From Asterias rubens (lineage: Eukaryota; Echinodermata; Asteroidea; Forcipulatida; Asteriidae): a DNA stretch of 64,000 nucleotides. Shown here piece after piece: positions 51,601 to 63,600 of this stretch. How positions within the stretch are numbered: position 1 is the first letter of the stretch; every line of letters starts with the position of its first letter. A model generated the notes under the pieces. It did not search any database and had not been told where the DNA came from. It saw only the letters and a program-made list of their open reading frames with translations. The position numbers and the translations under genes are program-made. Location of the stretch: contig NC_047066.1 in NCBI RefSeq assembly GCF_902459465.1, positions 9,923,047 through 9,987,046 on the forward strand, read 5' to 3'.

Positions 51601-54600
51601 TGTGATCGTAAGCGCAGAATTCGGCGGTAAGCATAGCCCTGAAATTGGGCCCTGGTTAGAGCAGATAGCATCATATATAATCCATAAAATAGAAGCATTA
51701 TTAAAGGAACACGTTGCCTTGGATCGGTCGAGTTGGTCAATGAAATGCGTTTGTAACCGTTTTTTATAAAATGCATATGGGTAGAAAGATGTTGTAAAAG
51801 TAGAATACAATGATCCACACAAACATGCCTCGAAATTGCACGGTTTGCCTTTTACCTCGTCGACTAACACGGCCGACCATTTATGGGAGTCAAAATTTTG
51901 ACTCCCATAAATGGCCGAGCGTGTAACTTCCCAAAGAAAAAGGAAAACCACGTAATTTCGAGGCAAACTTGTGTGGATCATTGTATTCAACTTTTAAAAC
52001 ATCTTTCCAACTATATATGCAATTTATAAAAAAAACGGTTACAAACGCTTTTTATAGACCAACTCGTCCGATGCAAGGCAACGTTTCCTTTAAGCATTAA
52101 AGGCGCAGGTAATCAGGATTAAATATCAGGGCCATTTTCTTGCCCCAAGCAGAGACAGAGGAAGACTAATTAGTGGAAGCAGATTAGGTGGCAACAGACA
52201 GACTGCATAAATCCATAGTTTTAAATGAGATATGGTCATGCTCAGTATAGAGCAGATTCACAGGGTATGTTTGCTGCCACCCTCTATCCCAGATAAAAGC
52301 TTATACGTAAGGGCAAATAATGGCTTAGAAAGAAGATTCTGCTTATACACACTAGTGTAGAGTCATCTACGAATTCATGAATTAACCATCTTTGTAGCTC
52401 CCCCCCCCTCCACCATACCCCATCCCCCCTTCAGAGGGGTTTAAAGTTTCTTTATAACGCAATATACCACATACATAATAAAGCAAGTTTCCATGCCCAT
52501 GCAGTGTTACACCTCAACTCTTTGATGGTGGCCAACTTGAGATAAGACTAGTCTCAACTCTTCGTGAAATCCACCCCTGCTTAGTATCTACAGTCTCCCT
52601 GTGGTATTTTGTGGTAAGCACCAGCTGGGGCAGGAAGAGTGCACCAATAGCAACAGGGTTAATGACATAGTATTTGCATGTGCTTGACAACCCTGATGTC
52701 CGGCCTGATACATTTCGGGGCAAAGAAGGTGATTGCCTTTGGTGCCCTTGAATTTTCCCAGTAAAAATTCAAAATTTTCTCAGTTATAGGGTGCCCTTTA
52801 CCAAGGCGCCCTTGCCCTTTCAAAACCGAAGCATACAGGGCTGTGATGTTATTTGATCTTGATTGTATGCAACAAAAGAATCTGACCTGGTTCTGAGCAA
52901 GACGATTTTCCCCCAGCAGTTAAGTTCACCAGATAGATATAGAATCAAGCAGTGAACATGCAGCGGAGGAAATAGAGGTTTGTTTCGACCAAATCATGCA
53001 AAATAAAGCTTAACATTCATGCAACAACGAGTTAAACAACAAAAATTAATAACTCTAAAAGCCAACTAACAAGTACTTACACAGTGCACCAGAGGGTATA
53101 TTATTAGCGTTATTGGCCTCAACCGTCAATGGGCCCGGCCTGTGAGACAATAGGAGTTGATGGGAGAGGGGGAGGGTGGGGGGGGGTGACAGACGTAGAG
53201 AGACACAGGGTGCCACAGAGGAGAGTGAGAGAAACATAAAGACAATGTGTGAGACGCCACGAAACCGGAAACAAAACTTTTTAAAAACTATTTCCAACGG
53301 AGAAGGCTAAGGAATTATAAAACCATAATGTGATGATTTTTCAGTGATGAGTGCATTACCACAGAAAATGTTACCACAGAAAAGAATCTTGTTTTAAAGG
53401 AATTTAGATCAGCTTCAACTTGAACAGATAATTTCAATCACTACTTTTGTATTCGCTAGCTTGTCTGACTAACCAAGACAAGAAAGGTAAGTTGTTCACT
53501 ATGCCCAGTTAAATGGGATTTTTTAGCAATGGAATAATTAGCGCCAAAAGCCTGTGAGCGATGCACAAGTTTCCAATCACGCTAGGATGGAAGCAGTAGC
53601 TTCAGAACACCTACATTGTATTAGTAGAAGTTGATCTCAGAGCATTCTGAAGGCTTACAAATTTTTCGTCTCCAGTCACGTTACGACTGGCATTTGGTTT
53701 ACGACGTCAGAAAAATGCCAAAAATATATAATGTAGTTTTGTTAACAGTTTTGAGGACACACTTAAAAAAATCTTCCTGCCATCCCTTCAACCTTCCATA
53801 AATTGTTTTGTTGGCTTATTAGTTACGACAAGGAATGTCAATTGATTGGCTTGGATTGCTCAGTTGTTAGTCGAAGCCTATTGATTGGCTTGGATTGCTC
53901 AGTTGTTAGTCGAAGCCTACACCCTTGCCGTTGACCAAGAAAAAACCCTGCAGTTAATGGCACCATCCATTCTTCCCTCAGTGTTAAAAGTCAAAATGAA
54001 AATTAAAATATAGTGCACTGCAGTTAAATTATGGTTAGTGAGCCGCTGTTTTCTTTTTAAAACATTCCCGCCACAATTTGGTCTCAACTCTACCTTTCAT
54101 TTTTTTTTTTCTACAACGCTTCCGCTTGGTGTGTTGACCTGGTGTTCTGACCATCGCAACACAAGACAGAACTGACAAATTGTTAACGGAGGGGAAATAA
54201 ATAAAAAGTACAATAAACACACAGGGAGAAAAGACTTGATGCAATTCATCTCTCTAAAAACGTAACTCGGAAAATTCATTTCAACATTTAATCTTATGGA
54301 AAGGGAGGATTCATCAACTCAACACATAGATAAGTACAGGAGTTCAACCATGCTGATATTACACATGCTTAGAACTTCAACGTGCACCACAACACTCCAC
54401 TATAAATGCCAACATGGACACTGAAACACTATAAGGCTGGAATTTTACGCAGGACCATCAGCCCGAGGCCAGTGATTTCACTATCAGGCCAGTAACTCAA
54501 GACAAGTAAGTCCAGTGGTCTTTGTTTTTATTATCAGCTCAACATCTTTGTCTCAAAAAAATCCTGATTTGAGTAGGAGTCTCACAAGTAACTTTCAATC

Positions 54601-57600
54601 CTGCTGTATCGCCCATAAAACAAAAGAGATGAATCTTCTCTTAGTTAACAGTTTAGATAGATGATTAAACTATGTTCTCATTTTGATTCTAGCCCTTCTC
54701 ATTTTGATTCTGGTTTTGTAAACAATATCCTGGTCCAGTAAAGACTATGGCAACAAGTCCTTCCGTTTTGTGGACATCCCCCCCCAAAAAAAAAAAAAAT
54801 CAAGCTGTATATAGTGTCTCTGGCCAGAGGCCCTAACAAATCATAAAAAAAACTCCCTCCATGGTAACTCAACACCTAAAAGCAAAAAACGAAACTTTTA
54901 CGGGGGCACACGGCAGGGGCCACTTCAGGCAAATGCCAGGCCGATTTCACAAAGCAAAAAAATTCATCGCAACACAAATTTTCAGTATCACCATAGTGAT
55001 TTGTATTGTGACATCACACTTTACTAAGCAACTACGATTGATTTGCAGTTACGATCAATTTGAGATCTTTGTGAAATCGGCCCACCTGGTCCATTAATAA
55101 GATGTTTGTCTTAGGGCCAGCAGTTACAAATCCCACAAAGTCAGATAACTTCACAAATTAATTTTGCAGTTCTGACTCTTACACATCAATGTATCCATGG
55201 TGTTGCACCCTGTTTATCTTCAGAGTTCCGGAGTACAAACTTACTAGTAATCCACTTTCTAACATTGTCTCTTTTGTCTCCAACAGTTGATAAAACTAAG
55301 CCCTGTAATTCCTGCTCTTTCCAATCTGGGCCCAAGTTCATAGAGGCGCATAAGCACAAAAAGTTGTTAAGCACAACATAATTATGCTTGCCAGATCAGG
55401 GTTACCAGCCAAAATAACATTTCATGTGTACAACTTGTGACTGGTATCCTGATCATTTCTGCTAAGCATAGATTTTTGAGCAATATTTTCTGTTTGAGCA
55501 GCTCTGGGTTGTGCTATTGTTAGTTATGGAGCTTAAAAAGACGATTTTCCGCAATGTTTGTAGAAGTCTAAACACAACAAGATCATTGTCTCTCCTCTTT
55601 TTCAAATGCTGTCGTCAGAATAACTGCAATAAAAAAGGGGGGGGGGGTTGAAACTCTGTGAACTCACCTGTGGCCGTGCTTAATGTGAATGAGTAAGAAA
55701 AAGGCTCCAAAGAGGATGCATAGAGACCCGGTGACGATGTAAGCGATGCCAAGAAAGTTATTCTTGCCTCCGAGCCAGGAGGTGGTGGTCAAGACGATGC
55801 TTTTGGTTCCGTCAAACATATGCACTGGGTAGGCTGAGGGGTAGGTAGTTAAGGATCTTACAAGACAGTAAGTTTGCGTTTAGTGCATAGGTCGTCTTCA
55901 GCTGATTCTAAAATTCCTGAGACATACTTTGACAGTTTTGTTTGTTATCTCAACAAGTAGACATTGAATTGAACTGAAACTTTTGCAAATTTTATTGTAT
56001 CTGTCTGCCTTTTGTAGATCAAGTTTGGGCTATGACATGAATCCCTAGTCACTGTGAATGAAGATATAGGTAATGTAATTTAACCTATAGAAATTTCAGA
56101 CTAAATAGTCCTCTTGTTTTTAAGAAAATGTGAAAATCACAGAGCAATGTTTTCAGGAGACTCAAGTAAATCCACTGACATGAAAATCATTTTCGTCAAT
56201 TTGTTTAACTAATTTCTCAAAAACTACAGCACCTCAGCACGTAATATTTTAAGGGAAGCTTTCTACCATCATTATCCATAAGCCGTGTAAGTTTAACTCA
56301 AGTCTGTGGACATTTGTGTTTTGTGTTATATCAAAATACTTTGGATAAACCAACTGGCCACCCCAAAAATGTTACAAAAGGATACAATAGTCAACAGTGA
56401 GACTGTAGTTCCCGGCCGGTAGTCCTGTATCGAACACAGTCCCTGCTGTATAAATGACACGGCGATGAAGTTTACGGAATGTTGGTAGGGCCGCGGTTCT
56501 CATCCACACAATGAAGTCTTCATTCTCATAACCGTTTGGCAAATCTTGGATGCTCCGCTGCCAGTTAGGGGGATTGGTGCTCCCATCAAATGCTATCGAA
56601 ATAACGCAAAAACAGAATAAGCCATTTTGAGACAGAGCAAAATGGCACTATAGGTTTGTGTAAATTTGTCTGTAGACACCCAAACCAAACAGCCCACTAC
56701 TATAATAGTGTCCACCATAACTCAAAAATGCTAATAAACTGTTAGGTTACAGGAATGTTGTTGTTGTGAGTTCAACAATTAAACGTGCTACTGACCGTCC
56801 AGTTGAAACATTTCACCTATACAGGTCGTGTATGGTGGCACAACTGTGCATAAGTTTGACTCTGCACATGTGGTTCACAGCCAGTCAATCTGCTTTAGAA
56901 TATTTTCTGGAGAGTCAAGGGAAGCTGGCAGCCCTGGGCCAGTTTTGTAAACAGGGCCAAAGTTCGTAGAGCTGCTTAAGCAACACAAATTGCTTGACAA
57001 GCTTTTTGCTTAACAGAAATGAGCAAGATACCAGTCGCAAATTAACAGAAATAAGCAAGATGCAAGTCACAAGTTTATTATACATGTGACATGGTAGTTT
57101 GGCTGCTAACCTTATCCTGGTAAGCATATTTTTATTGTGCTTAGTTACTTCATGTGCTTAAGCAGCTCTGTGAAATTGGGTACTAATCAGTGGTACTGAT
57201 CCAAGTGACTGAAAATGGCGGATCCCTTTTTAAAGTTCAAAGAAAAAACAAATCTTACAGGCTGGGTTCTGGAACTTGGCATTTCTGTCGCTGTCCCATG
57301 CTATGCCTGTGCCATTCAGCTGAACTGGTTCGTTCATGTTACCATCATCGAGAAATGTGATGTTAAATGTATCTACATGGGAATAAAGAAGATGCAATAT
57401 AAATCAAAATAAGTTTGAGCATTTACTGTCTTGATGTATTTGGAGCCGTTTATGTATAGTTCACCGTTGCGGTAGACGGGTCGAGTTTGCAAGTGCTCTC
57501 TTGGCGTGCTTCAGGATCTTCTGTTGTTCCGGCCGATAAAGGAATTTGACCAGGATATGGCGAGGTTTGTCTGTCAGGTGAGGCGTATCTCGGTGAGCGG

Positions 57601-60600
57601 CCGGTCCGGTGGGCGTTCTCGATAGTCACGTCGGGCATGCTAAATTTTGTTGCGAAGGTCTGCATAGCCTTTTCAAAGGGGACTATATGGTTCTCGTTGA
57701 GATGTTTAAGTGTTGGTGTTTAAGTGTTGGTGTTGATGTTTAAGTGTTGGTGTTTGCAAGATTTGCATAACTGAAAAGAAAGTATGGTTACAGATTGAAT
57801 AGCTTCTGACTGGCACACAAAACAAAGATATTGACACATTTGTGTTGTGCTCGGCTACTTGTTGTGCTTAAGCAGATGAAACTTGGACCTGGTGGCCTTT
57901 GTGCCCCTGGAGAAATTCTCCGTAGGCTTTAAAATTTCATCCAATAGAAGTGCCTTTTAAAAACTGAAGACAGCCTTGCCCTCTCAAAGATGAAGTAGTC
58001 CTGCGCCTTCATGTAATCTTTTGCGATCAATGGTAGCATGCCATAGCAGGATTTATCGAACACGTGGTTTCGTCCATGGATAATCAGGCATGATATTTGA
58101 TCCTTGGGAAAAAAGTAGGAACATTTCAATATAGGAAAGGTACACTGTTGGTAATTGTCAAAGACCAGTGTTCTCACTTGGTGTATCGCAACATATGCAT
58201 AAAATAACAAACCTGTGAAAACTTTAGCTCAATTGGTCATCGGAGTTGGGAGAAAATGATGAAAGAAAAACACCCTTGTTGGACGAATTTGTGTGCTTTC
58301 AGAGAGGAATAAAAGACTTCTGGCTAGAAGTTTTGTATTATTTTAGTGAGAAATTACCTCTATTTCAAAATCTATGCTACTTAACAGGGAGCAGTTTCTC
58401 ACAATGTTTTATACTATCAACAGCTCTCCAATGCTCGTTACCAAGTCAGTTCTTTAGTTAATATTTGTTTTAGTAATTACCAAATGTGTACCTTCCCCTT
58501 TAAGTACAGGGATGACCTACATGTACACACGGTATGGGCTTAAGAGGACTTTTCAGCCTTTTAAAAAACATTTTTTTCTTTAAGGGTAAACAATTAATCG
58601 GAAATCAGACTAAAGTGGGATGAACATGATGAATATCACGCCTGGATAAATCACACAGCAACTCACCGTTGAAAAAGCTGTTAGCGATTGCACCGCAAGG
58701 AGCAATGGGTTCATATTCGGTGATATTGTGAGCATCATTTGTGTCTCTCTGCTCGTATGGCTGGCATGATGTACTTGGGACGGTCTGGGAGGCAGCATCC
58801 CCGAGGAGCTGAAGATCATCCCGAGAGTTAACGTACCGCCGATGGTTCTGGTAGTAGTTCGTCAACATGTACAGCATGTACACTTCCCCCTGAAATCAAA
58901 GGTAATGTCGATATTGTCACCGTTTTCGCAAAGAGGCACTTCTTTAAAAAATTATGAACAAATGAAAATTTTAAATCTGTGTTTTTAAACATTTCTTTGG
59001 ATGTTATCAAAGACATCAACATTTTCCAAAAGTATCAAGTGATAAAATGTTATAATACTAAGCACTAGGAAAATTTGACAAAGTTTACAAGGATTTGAAC
59101 CCACCCTCTGATGACTTAACCACCAGAACTTGAACTTAATGCTCTAAACCGTTTGACCATGACATTGACAACCGATGACATAACTCAAGCACTGGAATGT
59201 GAAAATAAAAACTGAAAGACACCAACCTCCATTTTAGTATCGAGTTCGAACAGCACCTCACACTTGCAGCTTAGTCCCATGTCAGGCATCTGATCAAATA
59301 CGTTTTTACAATTGTACGTGACGTTATCTGTGCTATTGCTGTAAAAGCAGTCTGTGTACTCTACAACAACCTCCTGCACCTGTGTCGTACAAAATGTAAT
59401 ACATGTTCATGAATAATTATACAGTTAAAATCATTATGTCAGGACTCATATTTATTTATTTTTTTTTTATATTATTTATTGGTTTATTTCATAAACATTA
59501 CCAAGGAATGAACAGTATGACAACCGATATGGTTGAATTGTACTAGAACATGTACAGTATAAAAAATATCTTTAAAAAGCGCTAAAAGGTTTTCAGTTTA
59601 AAGGCAGTGGACACTTTTGGTAATTGTCAAAGACTAGCCTTCACAGTTGGTGTATCTCAACATATGCATAAAATAACAAACCTGTGAAAATCTTGAACTT
59701 GAGAGATAATAATGAAAAAAAAAAACACTCTTGTCACACAAAGTTGTGTGCGTTTAGATGGTTGATTTCAAGACCTCAAGTTCTAAATCTGAGGTCTCGA
59801 AATCAAATTCGTGGAAAATTACTTCTTTCTCGAAAACTATGGCACTTCAGAGGGAGCCGTTTCTCACAATGTTTTATACCATCAACCTCTCCCCATTATT
59901 ACTCTTCACCAAGAAAGGTTTTATGCTAATAATTATTTTGAGAAATTACCAATAGTGTCCACTGCCTTTAAACACACAATGGGTAATGAGCAAGAATTAC
60001 AAACAATCAAAACAACAATCAACCAGCACTTAACAAAAAAGAATGAGACTTAACAAAAAGTAATCAAAGAAACAAATTGTGGATAAAAAGCCAGCATTAA
60101 AATCCATACAGTTCAACTTAAAAGAATTAAAAAACAGAAGCACACCAAAAGACTCATGTTAGATTCAGGTTTTGTACAAAAATGTCTACATGTAGTCCAG
60201 CAAAGATTCTGAGCTACAAGCCCTGCTATCTCACTTATTTTCCACCCAAAATTCAAGCCCTGTACACTATGTGGTTGTTCACAGCTACACCACGCATGGT
60301 GCCAAGCATTCTAATCTTTCTAAACATTAATCAGTTCGGGTCTGCTATTGAGTTGTAAGAACTCTCAGGTTCTGGTGGATTTAGGAAGGGATAAAACTTG
60401 CCTTCACAAGTGAGTTTGGGTTAATTGATGGGTTTTTAATTCCAATTCCCAAATGCTGTTTGCCCAGTATCCTTCCCTCACTGTATCAGAGAGCAACACC
60501 ATGAGCTGAACCCACAGAGGAAAGACTGGCTTAACTTGACACCCTAACCTGTGCAATCTGATAAAGGTGGCAAAGCACTGCTAACTTTAGTCATACTCTT

Positions 60601-63600
60601 GACTATATGTATATAAACTTTACGCAAAATAATATTAATAAATGCCAGGCCTCGGAATAACCCACAGCACCCATGCAGCAATTGTCGTGATGATCTGTGC
60701 TTTTGCTGTATGCCCTGTGCAAGCTACCTGTAAAATATTACAATTGCCTCATAGCGAAATGTTAACCCCACGGCCATCACCACTCCCCCGTGGTTTGTTT
60801 CACCCCCTGCTTGTTTCAGAATCACTTGATGCAATTTTCTACCAAAAAAGGGGGTATCTAGCTGAACCCTTCTCCCAAGAAAGGGTAGCCAGTTCCTGAA
60901 GACAATCAGCGCATACTGATCAAAATGTTGAGTTATAAACACCGGTTCTTCTCAGAGCCAACACTACTCAAAGAGAGATTTACACAAGGTGCTAAGCAAA
61001 CCTCACCTGATTACTTCCCAATATAGTTTGTGTGGATTAGTAATTCAGGTTTCAAAAAGATTTACCCAGGATTTTGTTCAGTGTGAAAGGGGCTCTGTAT
61101 ACAAGGCCAATGTTAGTAACTTACGTTATTTGATGTGACCAGAAATAGAGCTCCAAGAGGCACAAAGATGATACCGATGATGAAGAATGCTGGTAGTACG
61201 GTACCAGCAGTCAGGATAGGTTGCCAGGCGGGTAACCTCTGCTGCTTAAAGGCAGTGTCTGTGGATATGAACAAAATGAACATTTTTATCGACATTTATG
61301 TAATGCATTCCTAGAGCCTTTATAGGAGAGTACAAAACAATTCTTTAACTTGGCGTTAACCACTTTGGGTCAGGTCACTTTGGGTTACCGGTAACCTCCG
61401 CTGCTTAAAGGCAGTGTCTATGGATATGAACACAACAAACATTTTTAGTCTTAAAGCCAAATTTAATGAGTTCCTCATTTTCTAAGAGAGAGTCTTTATA
61501 GGAGAGGACAAAACAATTCTTTAACTTGGAGTTAACCACTTTGGGTCAGATCACTGTGGGTTGCCAGGTCGGTAACCTCTGCTGCTTAAAGGCAGTGTCT
61601 ACCGAGATGATCACTAATGAAAATGTAGTCTTAAAGCAGGGCTCTCTAAAGCCAAATTTAATGAGTAACTCATTTACAAAGAGTCTTTATAGAAGAGGAC
61701 AAAACCATACTTTAACTTTGCATAAACACTTTGGGTCAGGTCAGTATTCCCAAAGTATTTTCTGTGCCTCTGCCTGCTGGTATTATGTTGGGGATTTTTT
61801 TTGAGCTTCTGGAGAAATCGTTAAATTTGGAAATGAATTTCAATGTTTTCATAGTAAAAAGTTTCAACAACCCTAAGCGACAGTAACAATGAAAGTTTGA
61901 CCGGCAAGTTGATGTTGGTTTCCCCCAAAACATTGACTTGTGTCACAGAAAAATTATCCTGAGCCAGCCTGGTGTTTCATTTTAAATATATACTGAGAAG
62001 ATACATGTAGACTCAGCAGTATTGAAGGTAAAGCTGGGGCTCTTTACTCATGAAATAAAACACTCATTATTCATTGACTTTGATGCTTGTTAGCATCAAA
62101 CTAAAAACAAATTTAGAGATTTTTTTAACATATTGAATGAGATAGACACATATGACTCTTCTACTCCTAGAACTATGAGGTTAGTTCCACTATCACATGC
62201 GATAGCGGAACATATCTCCAGTTTTGCTTTCACCAGCTGTAAAGGCATGAAAGGGATGAAAGGGATTAATCCATCAAGTATCTACATGTAGAGTATGACT
62301 CTTCCACAAATGTTTAATGGTTTAATATGTTCACAAAACATATTTTTAAAGGATGAAGAAGTGCATTTAAAATTTGTTTGAGGCAGTTGTCGTCAGGCAT
62401 AATGTAGTTCTGTCGGCTTAGTGCGACTTTAAATAAGGCCAATCATGTTTATTTAATTTATTTTATTTTATTTTATTCAACATCCAAACAGCGCAAGCGC
62501 CAATACACAACGAATCACAGTAAAACGTAACAATAAAATTTAAAAATATCAGTCAGCTAGTGTTTATGTCTGAATCAGAAATATTGGAAAAGTTTCCATA
62601 TGGTGCCACCATTTTTTCATTCGATATTAAAAATTAAAGTATCTAATTTACCTCAACGAAATATCCCTTTTTGTAAAAATTTGTGAAAAAGTGGTGGTGC
62701 CATACGGAAAGTTATCTGAAATTTTAAATAACCAATAATTCCAATGTCATTGACCATGGCGAATTGTGTTTTTTTAGTTAGTTTTACTCCAATGCAAACA
62801 TGCTTTTAAATATTTTAAATTAAATTATAAAATTTGTTATAAACAATCAATTAATTTATGTTTCAATAGCCCAGTGGCGGCGGTTTGTGCAGTAAAGACA
62901 TGTCAAGGCCCAATTTCATAGAGCTGCTAAGCACAAAAATTTGCTTAGCATGAAATTTTTACCTTCATAATCATAAAAACAGGATTACCAACCAAATTTT
63001 TTACGGGATTTTTAGGATTATAATTAAACAACAGCTGAATACCTGTAGCAAGCAAGCAATAGGCCTATGCTATGCAACAAATGCAAATAATTGTTGCTGT
63101 TTGTATCAAGGAAGAAATTTCCTGCTAAGCAAATTTTTGTGCTAAGCACCTCTAGTCTACGTACGACTACGAGTATGAAATTGGGCAAAGCACTGGCATA
63201 TGACTGGGTGGGAGCTCAATCACAACAACTTACAAGAAGGGGGGCAAGAACTTGAAGAAGATAGATGGCAATCGAAATCGGATACTGCATTTTTTTAGAT
63301 TTGTTAACGTTCCTTCCGTCCTCTCCTTGATCAGTTAGGAATGTGAACACATGAATTGAAAAGATTGAGGCAAGAAAGATCAGACCACTCCACTTTGTCT
63401 GTGAGTGTGAAAACGGAACTAAACTAACAATTTGAGTTGACAAAATGAAGTAATACAAAAATTAATAATAAGTAATTTCATGAAAAGCAAGGCGACGTTT
63501 AACTGGTTTTACAGCTTGGTTGTGCACCTTTTAACTGTACACTTACTTGCAGGTCTGTTACTCTTTTTCTTCTCCTCTGGATTGCCATTATCATCGTTCA

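Noticed and set aside
51370-51990. 206-codon minus-strand frame
   Set aside because: It runs through two adjacent foldback MITEs (families C and B) and has no recognisable domain; copies of the repeats give similar frames elsewhere.
57215-57412. Plus-strand frame starting MADPFLKF
   Set aside because: It is antisense to TMEM30A exon 5, whose reading in the minus strand is well supported.
57703-57752. GTTTAAGTGTTGGTG repeats as a functional regulatory array
   Set aside because: Only three or four short units beside a dead LINE fragment; a simple local duplication explains them.
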